Shown piece after piece: positions 1-10,466 of a DNA stretch of 64,000 nt. A program made the translations under genes and the position numbers. The stretch's first letter is position 1; every line of letters begins with the position of its first letter. The notes beneath the pieces were generated by a model. The model did not search any database and was not told where the DNA came from. It saw nothing but the letters and a program-made list of their open reading frames with translations. The DNA is from Tieghemiomyces parasiticus. Taxonomy: Eukaryota; Kickxellomycota; Dimargaritomycetes; Dimargaritales; Dimargaritaceae. The stretch covers positions 60,364 to 124,363 of the forward strand of contig JANBPT010000019.1 in the NCBI GenBank assembly GCA_027575765.1, read 5' to 3'.

Positions 1-912
1 ATCATTATACAGCCCCCCTGGAAACCCTGGGGGTAGTCATAATATTAGGGTAAATTGTTGGACCAGGAGAGTCGGCTCCAGGGAGCCTGTATTGTCGCTC
101 TGCATGGCGCCCTGAGTGAGAAGACGATGCCAAGATTCATTTTTGGGTAGCTACCCATCCATTGTTGTAGTATACACAGTTGGCCCACGCTCTCTTTATC
201 TCCTGCACTCGGCTACACCACGAAGCGGGTCTGCAGGGGGGAGGTCGGGTAAGAATGCGAAGAATCAGCCTCCACAGCAGAGGTGTACGTTTTTTACCAG
301 CCACTTTACACCAGTATGATTGCCCATCGTTACTGTCGATAGCTTGGCAAGTAGGAAGGAGCAGATAGACTTACTGTGGTTTATGGTAAACAGTCTGCTA
401 AGCCGACCACCCGGTCGCGAAGGGCGGGGGGGGGGTGTACTATTAGGGATAGCGGTGCGACGGTGGTCACGTAAGGGGTGCCTGTTGGTGAATTAAATAC
501 ACACGGTCACCAAAGAGTAAACTGACAGCGTCTCGTCGAGTTGCCACCCTCTCTGACTTACGTCACCCCTTTTCATTCATCTTCTAGCTGCATGCCATGT
601 AATTGATCAACGTCCAATTTTCGATGAAGTGCCGCGACGAGATTGAGACCTGTCGGCCGGGCCGATAACAGTCAATTAAACGTTGGCATTCTATCCGGCC
701 CCTCATCTTTGGCGCGGGCACATGTCATTCACAATCAAGGAAAAAATATCTGCCGAGAAGGCGGTCGCAGGCCATCGATCCACGAGAAGTGGTCATGATG
801 GGGTTGTTCATATCCTGCCAGGCAGATCTGCTGTTCTTGTGTACTACTTACAGCAGATGACTTTAAAGTTTAATTATCGCAGGCAAAGTGGTAGCGGCCG
901 AGTGCGTCTCTC
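1..912. other. intergenic, no gene seen
   Basis: No reading frame here resembles a known protein. There is a run of G residues near 426-436 and a TATA-less, AT-mixed stretch before the pICln stop codon. The left edge could hold the end of a gene outside the window, but nothing shows it. Confidence 0.5.
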
Positions 913-1682
913 TCACACCTCGTTGGGATCAAAACCATCCTCATCAATCAACCCGTCGCTATCGGAGACTGCCTCATAATCCGGGTGCAGGTTGGCACAC
1001 GCCGATACGCTTTCGAAAATACCGTGGAGCTGACCGGGATCCTGCGGGGTGAGGTAGAATTCTGCCCCGATGGGGTCAAAGTCATCGTCCTCCTCATCGT
1101 CACTGCTATCCGATTTGGTTACCACCGGTTCATTCTGCGTGCCTGCGCTACTGGGAACGGCCGGGGACGCGAGTCGGTCAATATTCAACAGGGGGACGTC
1201 GGTTTGCAAATATAGGCAGGGCTGATTAGGCGTGCTTCCCGCCTGTTCGGTTGCGGCGTGCAGGATAATGTTACGGTAGGCCAACGAGACACCGAGAGAA
1301 CGACGGGGGTTAAAGAATATCACCTCTCTGGGGGCCGGATCATCATAGGGGAAGTTGGCGGTTCAAGTTAGCTGAAGTAGTAATAGGTTGGCGCCGTTTC
1401 ATAGCACCCGACGGTCCTGCGTGGGGAGCGTTCCCTACTCGCCAGTAAAAGCAAGTAGGCGCAGTGCACGCAACACAGCCTCCACCGGCCAAGAAGCTGC
1501 GCAGTTATCGAGCTGTCATTGACTTACTCTTCCGTGACGTAGAGATCGCCTTTGTCCAGGCCTATGTCGCCACCCTCGGACTTGACGGTGCAGGTGACAG
1601 TGGACACCTTATGGCGCAACGTCAGGGCGCCCTCGGTGGACGTTGGCTCGAGCCTCGGGAGAGCGGTTAGAACGCGGGCCAT
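913..1682 (-). CDS. pICln, methylosome subunit (CLNS1A/ICln family)
   Basis: Chaperone subunit of the PRMT5 methylosome that holds Sm proteins before snRNP assembly. Two exons, 1682..1528 and 1327..913, give 189 residues; the intron runs from GTAAGT to CAG and the phases close (2 then 1). The start MARVLTAL is the first ATG of the frame. The N-terminal half is a PH-like fold: GDLYVTEEEVIFFNP joins across the intron and is followed by SLAYRNIILHA, a typical pICln core. A Ser/Asp/Glu-rich acidic loop (SDDEEDDDFDP) and the family signature near the end, with IFESVSACANLHPD followed by an acidic tail, complete it. Human pICln is somewhat longer (237). It lies tail to nothing on its left and head to head with TRM9, 242 bp apart. 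Its partner PRMT5 is in this same window at 53.9-56.3 kb. Confidence 0.87.
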
Positions 1683-1924
1683 GGCCAGAGAGATGGTAGA
1701 GTGGAATTAACAAATGTTTAATTAGGAGGAAGGCAACAGTCCGAGCGAGATGGTCAACTGGAACGAGTCCTTCAGTGGCGGCAATGGGCGCCATGGGTGA
1801 CGGCCAAATACTACAGACAGTCTGATTTGGAAGGAGAGGGGATGCCTTACTCCACGCCCTGGCCCCCCTTTCACCTTTTGGTTTACCCATCAATCCCTTC
1901 ACCCATTTACGCTCGGATTGCGCC

Positions 1925-3157
1925 ATGGACTCCGAGCCAGCACCACCTCTCGGCAAACCCCAGCCGGTGGGTCTCGCGGCCGCCCCTGCCGATGCGGGTC
2001 GCACCGAGGCCGAGTTCGTCCACGAAGTCTACGACCAGATCGCCCCACACTTCAGTAGCACCCGATATAAGGTAGGTTAACGTGTGTAGACCCTCCCTCA
2101 GGTCGTTGGTTTAGGACTGCTCGCAGTGAACGTTGTTCTCAGCGCCACAGAACAGAGTCACGCGTCGTAAGGGGTATGCCCTAGTAGCGCAACGGACATT
2201 CAGGGAGGTTTAGGGTACAGCCGTTGCCACCGATTGTGCTAACTCCACCGAGTCCTCCAAAACGGTCTTTAATTGCTGCTCTCCCGCTACCCATACCACC
2301 TCTAGGCATGGCCGGTCGTCGACCAATTTCTACAGGGCCAAGCCTCCGGAAGCCTCGGGGCCGATGTGGGCTGCGGCAATGGCAAGTACATGGGCGTGAA
2401 CCCGCGCCTCTTTCTCCTTGGTTCTGACCGAAGCTGGGGACTCCTTGATATCACCAATCGCCGAGGCTTCGAAGCCATGCAGGCCGACACGCTCACTCTG
2501 GGTTACCGACCAAACCGCTTCGACTTTGCCCTGTCCATCGCCGTTATCCACCACCTATCAACACCCGAGCGCCGGTGTGCCGCCGTCCGCGAGATGGTCC
2601 GGATCCTGCGTCCCGGAGGTCAACTACTCGTGTTCGTGTGGGCATTGGAGCAAAAGGGGAAGCGGCGGTTCGATCAGACCCAGCAGGATTTCATGGTGCC
2701 GTGGGTCATTCCCATGAATTCCGTCCACAACACGCTAACCGCGTCGACCACGGGTGAGACCAGTAACGCACAGGATGCGGCCGAGGACTCCACAGCCCCG
2801 GTCACCAGCTCTACTAGTCAAGTTTTTCACCGGTAAGTGCCACTCCATGAATTATCTATACCTGTGGACGCTTTGCCTCACCCCGTTCCCTCGAATCCTC
2901 ACTGTGGCATCCACCACTTTTAGCTCTGCTCTACAACCCCTCCTCACTAGCTAACCATGTACCAACCAACACAACTTTACTTCTGGGCGCCATAACGTTT
3001 CCAATACAGATACTACCATCTATTCCGCGAGGGCGAACTCGAGCAGCTGGTGCTGAACTCGGACCTAGCTAGCCAGGTGACCGTCACCGAGCAGGGCTAC
3101 GACCGGGACAACTGGTACGTGATCCTGACGAAACGCGAAGCGGAGAAATCACCATAA
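1925..3157 (+). CDS. TRM9: tRNA (carboxymethyluridine-34) methyltransferase Trm9
   Basis: SAM-dependent enzyme that methylates the carboxymethyl group of wobble uridine to make mcm5U in tRNA. Exons 1925..2071, 2306..2832 and 3010..3157 give 273 residues; all phases close. The start is MDSEPAPPLG. Exon 1 carries the family hallmark YDQIAPHFSSTRYK, exon 2 motif I (DVGCGNGKY), the GSDRS motif, the IAVIHHLST stretch and RILRPGGQLLVFVWALEQ, and exon 3 the C-terminal RYYHLFREGEL and YDRDNWYVI that distinguish Trm9/ALKBH8 methyltransferases from general ones. There is no AlkB domain, so this is the yeast-type stand-alone form that needs the Trm112 partner. A loop of Ser/Thr-rich sequence just before the exon 2 donor is where Trm9 proteins vary. 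Length matches yeast Trm9 (279). Confidence 0.95.
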
Positions 3158-3303
3158 GCTCTGGTCACAAGTCGGACCTAACTTATTTAATCAATTAAAT
3201 CGCCATAAACTCATCATCAGCTGTCAGCGGGGTTGAACCAAAGAATAATGTATTGGGCGGCCATGGAAAGCTAACGTTCCCACCGTGCAGTCGGGGCTAA
3301 ATA

Positions 3304-4878
3304 TTAGGACTCCCCGTCGCCCAATACCTGGTCAACCGTCATGTTGTACAGGTCCTCGTTGAGACGGCGTAGACGGGCGTAGTGGGACTGAACCTTGGCC
3401 AGTTCTGCCTGGAGCTGAGCCACCTTATCCTCCTGATCGTCTTTCGCAGCCTTCTGACCCGACCCGTCGTCGGTGTTAAGGGCGTCCAAGCCTTCCAGGC
3501 GGGCAGTGTACAGGTCCTCACGGCCAAAATGATCACCATCTGCGCCGTACACATCTGCCAGGATGTGTTCGAGCTCGCGCTCGTGACCGGTAAGGAACTG
3601 GGCGGGGTCTAAAGTGGGTGCGCCGGTATTGCTGTTGGCGGTGGCGGCTGTTGGGTCAGTGACGAGCCGCTTGAAGGGCTGAATTGCTGGCAGACGCTTG
3701 GCGGCCGCGTCGAGCATGGACAGTTCTGAGAGTTCCGGCGGCCGTAGGGCAACGATGAGGTTGGAGACGGGTCCCCTGTGCTGGTCGAACGTGCGTAGCT
3801 GCTCACGACTAGCCGTATCCCACACGACGCACCGGCCGGCCTGGTCAGAGGATACGAGCAAAGTACCGTCGAGAGAGAGTTGAAGGCCCGTAACAGCGGT
3901 GGTATGTCCGTTGAACGTGGGCCAGCTGGTCCGGTCATCGCGGTTTACCCGACTCCCCACGTCGACGATCTGCTGTTCGCCGCCGACGGCCACCCAATCC
4001 CCAGTAGGTACCTCGGCGGTGGCCATTGCGAAGGCGTCAGTGGACGGGACCGCCATCCGGGCGCGTTCGTATAGTTCGACGCGCCAAATGACGCCCGTAT
4101 CGGTGCCCAGATACAGCCGGGCCTCCACAGAATCGAGGGTGACGGCGGTAATGGCGGCCGGGAGGAGCAAGGTGGTAAGGAGTTCACCAGTGCTGTGGTC
4201 CCACACTTTACAGGTGCGGTCGCGGGAGACAGTGATGGTGCGTGTGGCCGGTCCTAGGCCATACCCACAGACGATATTGGTGATGGGCAGCGTATGTTCA
4301 GCCCAAGTGTACAGCGGGGTCGGCGTGGCCTCGGTCGTGCCCGTGGCATCCCCACTCCGGCTCCCCCGCGCAGGACCCGTTGTGGCGTACCCGACGGGTT
4401 CTAACATTTCCGCCAGTTCCCATACGCTTACGACGGCGTCCTCGCTCCCGGACACCAGAAATGAGTCGTCCCGAGCGAACCGCAGGGCCGTCACCGCTCG
4501 GTAGTGCGCATCCCACGACCGGACCAGCTGGCCCGTCGACGTCTCCCATACGTACAGCCGACCGCTGGGCGTACCGGCCACCGCCCACCGGCCCGAATAG
4601 GACAGCTCCAGAACAGCCAAGCGTTCCGGGCATGGGAATTTCAAAAAGGCCTGGTCCCTGTTCCAGGTGAAACAATGCACCATGGGTCGCTCGAGGGTGA
4701 CCCCCAGGAACCCGCTGCAGGATAGTGGGTGGTGCGGAGCGCGCAGGGTCGTGAGTGTGTGGCTATGGAACCCACTCTGTTTGAACGTGGCTTGGACCGT
4801 ACCCGTGCGGATATCCCACACGTAGGTCGTGCCGTCGCGGCTGTCCCCACTGGACGTGATCGCCACTTCATGCGGCAT
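3304..4878 (-). CDS. IPI3: Ipi3/WDR18, Rix1-complex WD40 protein
   Basis: Subunit of the Rix1-Ipi1-Ipi3 complex, which works with the AAA ATPase Rea1 in pre-60S ribosome maturation and rRNA processing. Single exon, 524 residues. WD40 blades are visible along residues 10-370 (TTYVWDIRTG, GRLYVWETSTG, DAVVSVWELAEML, TCKVWDHSTGELL, GRCVVWDTASREQL). The stretch WAEHTLPITNIVCGYG followed by ATRTITVSRDRTCKVWD is the diagnostic WDR18/Ipi3 core. The C-terminal end is a charged helix ending in LYNMTVDQVLG, typical of the family tail that binds Rix1. It is convergent with TRM9, with 146 bp between their stop codons. Alternative: another WD40 protein, but the HTLPIT region makes that unlikely. Confidence 0.9.
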   Translation of the reverse strand: MPHEVAITSSGDSRDGTTYVWDIRTGTVQATFKQSGFHSHTLTTLRAPHHPLSCSGFLGVTLERPMVHCFTWNRDQAFLKFPCPERLAVLELSYSGRWAVAGTPSGRLYVWETSTGQLVRSWDAHYRAVTALRFARDDSFLVSGSEDAVVSVWELAEMLEPVGYATTGPARGSRSGDATGTTEATPTPLYTWAEHTLPITNIVCGYGLGPATRTITVSRDRTCKVWDHSTGELLTTLLLPAAITAVTLDSVEARLYLGTDTGVIWRVELYERARMAVPSTDAFAMATAEVPTGDWVAVGGEQQIVDVGSRVNRDDRTSWPTFNGHTTAVTGLQLSLDGTLLVSSDQAGRCVVWDTASREQLRTFDQHRGPVSNLIVALRPPELSELSMLDAAAKRLPAIQPFKRLVTDPTAATANSNTGAPTLDPAQFLTGHERELEHILADVYGADGDHFGREDLYTARLEGLDALNTDDGSGQKAAKDDQEDKVAQLQAELAKVQSHYARLRRLNEDLYNMTVDQVLGDGES

Positions 4879-5615
4879 CGTGAACGGACAAGAAGGGTTG
4901 GGGATATGGAGAGGCGGGGGGCGAATTGAATGCGACAGAAGTAAGGCTCGGTAGCACGCATAGTATAACCTTTGTATTTTCCGCTCATTCTTTTTTCTTT
5001 TTTTTTCCTTGGCTACTCTTCTCCCCTCGAGAACCCCCAGCCTAGGGAGGCAGACTTACTGGAGGATGGCCGACCAGGGCTTCGCACTGGATCCTGGGCG
5101 TTCTAATGGGCCTGCCGCCACCCACTCGTCAGGCGTACTCCACTGCAGATATGCAAAAATGGGAATGTGGGGCACCAGCGAGGATGGAGTCTATGGGCTC
5201 GGTTCCATTGATGGTGGCCAATTCTCTGGCTTGCGATCCAAGCTGTATCATGTGACCTATAAAAACAACAGCAAGACGAAGAACGTCCAGCCCTGCCAGT
5301 TCTGGTTACATTGGCTGGGCCCTACGCTCATACTCAGTCCAAATCACGTGATAGTGGTGTGGCCGTGTTCCTTGTGAGGGGCACGATGCCGAACTCTGTC
5401 AGGAATTGGCGCCTAAATATCGAGCTATTGAGAGTCGAGTGAAGGTTTATTGCAGGGTGGAGTGGGAGTTGGCCCCATCTTCCGAGTGGACTGTGCGCTG
5501 AAAGGTTGTATACCAACCAATAGGGAAATCTAGACTGTAGTATAAATGCAGGAAAAGTGAGTACATCGTCCGGTCAACGGACGGTAACTGTAATGTGGTG
5601 GTCCGGTCGACTAGT
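4879..5615. other. intergenic between IPI3 start and ECM33-like copy A end
   Basis: Holds the IPI3 promoter. A T-rich tract lies at about 4977-5008, about 100 bp upstream of the IPI3 ATG, and a perfect TCACGTGA palindrome at 5344-5351. A TATA-like CTATAAAAAC lies near 5260. No gene seen. Confidence 0.5.
5344..5351. promoter_or_regulatory. CACGTG (E-box type) palindrome
   Basis: Perfect 8-bp palindrome TCACGTGA, the core bound by fungal bHLH factors of the Cbf1/Pho4 kind. It lies about 0.47 kb upstream of the IPI3 ATG. Two further CACGTG sites occur in intergenic DNA at 28612 and 30131. Function is inferred from motif only. Confidence 0.3.
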
Positions 5616-7056
5616 CTACATAACCAGGCTGCTCACTAGGCCCAGAACACCCAACAGTAAGGTCGTCATACCAATATTCAAGCCCGGACCGGCACTAGGC
5701 AGTTGGTCATAATTGTTGATAAACTCATCGCTGGCCTCGTCAAAACATTGAAAGCTGGCTTTCGTCTGATATTTACGCGCAGCGTCGGGGCAGTCGAATT
5801 TGACGCTGCTCACGATAGTGAGACGCTCGGCTTTTTCCAGTGCCGCAAGATCCACATGGTGCAGGAGACCTCGAAGGTTGGCGGACCGGCCGACGGTGCG
5901 CAGAGAGCCGAAATCGTCGAGCAGGCCAATGAGATGGTCACCGGAAATCCGAAAGTTCTCACCGATGGTGGTCAAAGACGGAAAAGACGGTAAGGACAGG
6001 GCGGCGTTGTTGTCAAATAACAGAGACTGACCAACGGTTGAGAGGGTTGGGAAATTGGCGAGGATAAAGTCGCTGTCGCGGAGTTCAAGGTTGCCTCCGA
6101 CCGTTACCAGCTTTGGAAAATCCAGCTGCCGGGCCGCGTTCTCTTTGACGAGCAGGGCACGTTCGATGTGTTCGAGGGTGGGTACTTGGAGCTCACCGCA
6201 CCCAAGTACAACCAGCTCGCCGCCCACAGCTTGAAGTCGGGCCAGGTCGATCGGGACCGGGGGTGGGTCCAGGGCCAGAAACCGGCATTCCACCCATAAT
6301 GTCTGTTGGACCTTGGCCAGGTGCGAGAGTGAAATCCGGTCCAGAAACGGGTTATTGGCAAAGTACACCGTCTGGGCTTGTTCGATAGCCAAGTTGGGTA
6401 GAGTGGTCATCCGGGTATCACTGATGGCCAGCGTGTCAATAGCGGCCTGATTGCGCGGAAAATCGATGGTGTCCAGCAGCGGGTTCTCGGTGACCAGAAG
6501 CCCGCCAAATTGCCGAACGTGAGGGGTTCGTATTGCCGCGAGATGCCGGTTGCCCTCGACATGTAAGGTGCCCACCAGGGTTTTTAGGCGTGGTAAGTGG
6601 ATGTCAGTCAGGTGCGGGTTACCAGTGACGTTCAGGTTTCCTTGTAGCGTGCGGAGGCCCGGTAAGGTCAACTCGACCCAGTCGCCGCTCGAGATAATAA
6701 TGTTGCCCGTGACCTCTTCACAACTTTCGAGATCCTTAAAATCACCAGCAGTTTGGATATCGTAGTCGCCACCGCAGGTTCTGGCTAGAAGGGAGTGTGC
6801 ATAGAGTCGAAGGCGCAAAATATTGAGGCGGCTGGATTAGTGCTCGGTTCAGTTACAGGTCTAAATAGTCGTCACTGCGCCATCACCTCCGCATTACCGA
6901 ATCTCTTCGTTCTTAGCCTTGGGCATGGAGGTTGCACTGTGCTGTAGTGAAAGCCAGGGGTGCACTGTGACTCGAAGTAGGGCGAGCAAACTTACACTTT
7001 GTCAACGCCGGGCAGGCAGCCAAGGCGGCAAGGCAGCTGAAAAGTAGAAAGCGCAT
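5616..7056 (-). CDS. ECM33: Ecm33/Sps2-like GPI-anchored cell-wall protein, copy A
   Basis: Predicted cell-surface glycoprotein for wall integrity. Exon 1 (7056..6996, 61 nt) encodes a signal peptide, MRFLLFSCLAALAACPALTK; after a phase-1 intron (GTAAGT..CTTCTAG), exon 2 (6784..5616) encodes the rest, 409 residues in all. The body is a series of receptor-L-domain/leucine-rich-type repeats, each built around short beta strands such as LRTLQGNLNVTGN, LKTLVGTLHVEGN and SLTTIGENFRISGD, as in yeast Ecm33 and Sps2. There are Cys residues early (TCGGDY) and late (KFDCPD, FQCFDE). The last 25 residues are hydrophobic (GMTTLLLGVLGLVSSLVM) after a small-residue stretch (PSAGPG), a GPI-attachment signal. 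It is the most downstream of three tandem copies. Family is clear; the exact orthologue among Ecm33, Pst1 and Sps2 is not. Confidence 0.85.
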
Positions 7057-8194
7057 GTCACAGCGATTGTAGGGGAAAAAAGTGGGAGCTCAGGTAGGCT
7101 GGCTGATGGTAGCTGTGTGGCTGTTTCTTAGGAGTGCAGCGCAAAGATTGTAAAATGCGAATTGTGATACTCGTGCCGTCAAGTCGATAAAAAAACTAAC
7201 AAAAAAATGTGCATACAGGTGCTAATGAATTAGGCATAAAATAGTACCAGCGCGTTGGCGAGGGGGTCAAGTTAAATACCCCCGAATATTCGACCACCTC
7301 ATCATGGTCAAGAAACCGGAGTTCAAAACTGGCAGGTTCACCCTATGACTCAGCCTGTCCGGTTCGGAATGCGGGAGGGGGATAGGTAAATGGCAGAGGC
7401 CCCGGCGGAGCTCATATGGCGTTGAGAAGGACATATCGGGTCATGCGACGCGAAGTGGAACGAGGCGCGAAGGAGCAAAGGGATGGTGAGTGGCGAATAG
7501 CAGCCGGCTCCGGCGCTGCTGTAAAACGTTACCTCAACACCGATAACGCTTACCAATACCGTGTGTGTACTACCAAAAAGCGAAAGGAGACAGGTGGAGA
7601 GAATACTCGATACACAGCGCCAGATCACTCGTTCGCATCTATCGCCCACCGTTCGCCCCATTTCACCTCCTCTCTCGCTAGTATCGGAAATTAGAGCTTG
7701 GCTGCTTAACCTCACCGCTTCCCTATTTTCCCCTACTCCACTCACCCCTGGGCCTCGCCCCAGAGTTACACGGGCCCAGCCCTCCGTACTCTTTATGACC
7801 AGTAGTTTAAGTGGTTGAAGGTAGGGCGAGCGGTGGCTGGCCACGAAACCAAAGGGGGGAGGCTGGCTCGTCAAGCGCTGTGTGGCCCCGAACCTTAAAC
7901 CCCAACCGGTCCTTCCGCGCCGCCTACCTATCCGTCACGAATCTACATGCTCACTAGGGCTCTTCTGACCGAACTTTACTAATTAACTCTGTCCAGTCTA
8001 TCTAATTACCATCATGCGGAAACCCTCGTAGATTAGCTTCTCTCTTCAAGCTTAGTAACAAACCACCAAAATAGTGTACTGTTTATGCAATTGACCAAGC
8101 GGAAACTACGATTAGGAATGATGACGTTCACCGTCCCTCGTACACGAAGCTATTTAAGTAGGAGGGATATGTATAGCTGCCTTCTAGACACCAT
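7057..8194. other. intergenic between ECM33-like copies A and B
   Basis: Promoter region of copy A. An open frame of 174 codons on the minus strand (7350-7874) has no family resemblance, and an unlikely composition, so I do not call it. Nothing else recognised. Confidence 0.5.
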
Positions 8195-9606
8195 TTACAT
8201 CACCATGACGACTCCTAGCGACACGATGGCTAATAGGACGTCCAAGCTTCCCCTGATATAGTCAGCCAAGTTGGGAAGGTTGGCAAAGTCATAAGTTAGC
8301 GAACGATCTGCACCTTCAAAACACCTAATATTCCCCCCAGCCTTATCCCTGAGCTGGGCCTTCAACTCAGAACAGCCCACCCTAACCGTAGTTACCACTG
8401 TGATGTCGGCGAGTTCGAGAGAGTCGAATTTCACGGCGGATAGCGTGCCTCGTAGGTCGATCGAATCCCGAGCGGCCTGCAGGAACTCAAATTCGTTGAA
8501 GAGGTGGAGGCCATTACAGGCAGCCATTAGAAGATCATCGCTCATGTCATTAAGGACAAGGAAGGATAGTTGGCCCAGACTGTCGTTACGAATGAACTGG
8601 AAGGCATCGCCAACGGAGCGGAGCACTAGGCAACTTGAACGTCCGAGACGGCCATTGTCTTCGATGCCCAGACGGCCACCGACGGTCGCAAGCTGGGGCA
8701 GGAAAAGCAGTTGGAGCGAAGTGCTTTGGATGGTGAGGTGCCGGCCAACGGTTTTCAGGGTTGGCGCGAAGAGATCGCTCACTTGCGCCACCATCAGGCC
8801 ATTGTTCACCGTCTCAAGCCGTGGCAACTGGTGTAGCTTTGTCTTGTGCATGGCAGTTGGAATAGCTTCGAGGTCATCCTGGTCTATTGTAGCGGAATCT
8901 GAAGTACTAAACGCGACGATGGTAAAGTTGCCTAGTCCGTCGGTCTCATGGACCCTGGTGAAGTCCGAGCGAGGTGGTCCATGTGGTTTGGTACTCGCGC
9001 TCCGACGACCTACACGCTTCACCACAGTCTCTACCCGGCTATTGTTCTGAACTATTAGACCACCCACGCGGTTGAGAATAGGAATGTACACGGCCTTTAT
9101 ACAGGCGTTGTTGCTCAAGAGTAGTCCTCTCAAAATATTTACCACATTGTGTAGACTCACATAGACTAACTGGTCGTTCCCTGATACTTTGAAATGGCCC
9201 TGCAAGGTACGATGGTTATCGAGGCGCACCGTGGAGAGATTGTTCAGGTTGAGGAAATTATCGCCCGTCACCCGGGTGCACAGATTGACGTTGGCCAGGT
9301 CCTCTCTAGGCTCTATGGCGTGGTCCCCGACGCAGTTCTCAGTTAGGGTACCTGGGTAGGATGGTGCAGGATAAAGTAGAAGCTGATGTAGGTTACCGCT
9401 TAAGTTATAACCGTGGCTGCCTAGTTGTGTTTCAGTCGAGCTGAATTCGAATGATCCTAGGTAGAAGGTCGGGGCACAAGGAGTAGAAAGAAACGGTCAT
9501 AAGTAGACGATAGATTATGCATGAGCGTGACTGAAGGCTACCTACCTCTGAAGGGTTTGATGCAGGCGGCAGTATAGACCAGCAGGCCAAAGATCTAGCG
9601 ATGCAT
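8195..9606 (-). pseudogene. Ecm33/Sps2-like copy B, stop codon in the signal-peptide exon
   Basis: Middle copy of the array. By analogy with copies A and C, exon 1 should be 61 nt and end in phase 1. Exactly such an exon is present at 9606..9546: it begins ATG CAT CGC, ends at a GTAGGT donor, and encodes a hydrophobic stretch (IFGLLVYTAACIK), but codon 4 is TAG (9597..9595). Exon 2 (9351..8195, acceptor CTACCCAG) is open to the end and has the repeat pattern, a GPI-type hydrophobic tail (LLAIVSLGVVMVM) and the conserved Cys residues. Joined length would be 406 codons, against 410 and 412 in A and C. The region after QNNSRVETVV is poorly aligned with the sisters and is rich in Arg, Ser and Pro. 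Either a recent pseudogene, a gene with an unrecognised alternative first exon, or a base error at the stop. Confidence 0.65.
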
Positions 9607-10466
9607 GGGTCGTTAATAGTAAAGGTAGATGTGCTATTGCATTGGGAAAGAATAACGGAATAATGGCCTCGAATAAACAGCGTGGTAAGTCAAGCTCGGG
9701 GTGCCAAAAAAATCAATATAAAAACCCCACTTTTGGACTAAGATACAAGGAACTGATGAGCAGGTTGACCTATATACTCGCTTGGCCATCGTAGCTGGTA
9801 TATGGTTCGGGAGGGAGGGGCAAACTAGGGTGGGCCAGTGTGCTGACAAAAATGCCGTGCCTTATTTTCCAAGTGAGGATGCCCAAAACGAGGGAATAGA
9901 AAATGGCCTTATGCGACTTGCCGGGTCGCCGCTGTGTGAAGTGTATCCTTTTAGAAGAGCCGCCGTTGAGGCACCAAATGATTACCTTGTTTCGTAGTTG
10001 GGCGTGACCGCTGTTGTTAACCGCCATAACCGTCTCCCTTTTCCCAATACCTATCACCGCCGGATATACCCTTCTCCTCTTGCACCTATACATGATCAAA
10101 ATAATCTCGGGGCTCTCGTCCTATCCCATGGGCTACACTAACCCTGCCTTGGCGTCACCATCTCTTTCACCCACTTTTCTATCACTGGCACTGTTAGTGC
10201 CCTGGCCAGTCCCATGGTGGCCAGTGGGTAGCCGAAAAATAATAAAAAGCCAGCCGTTGGCCTCGTTTACCATTCTACGAATCTTACCGCCAAGTAGGAT
10301 GACATCAAACGGTACAGGGCATCACACAATGAAACCTATAATCTAAGCAACTTGTAAAAAACACCTTTGATCGGGGGGAATAATGCGCTAAAGGCTAAGT
10401 TTGGATAGGACCCGCGGTTTACTTTAATGATATAGTAGTTATAATCGACCTAAACTAATGGTGGTT
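9607..10466. other. intergenic between ECM33-like copies B and C
   Basis: Upstream region of copy B and 3' side of copy C. Short open frames only, none with a recognisable product. Confidence 0.5.

Noticed and set aside
3899..4504. 201-codon plus-strand open frame
   Set aside because: Antisense to IPI3, which has WD40 repeats; this one is Ser/Thr/Arg-rich and featureless.
7350..7874. 174-codon minus-strand frame
   Set aside because: No ATG context or motif, composition unlike the neighbouring wall genes.
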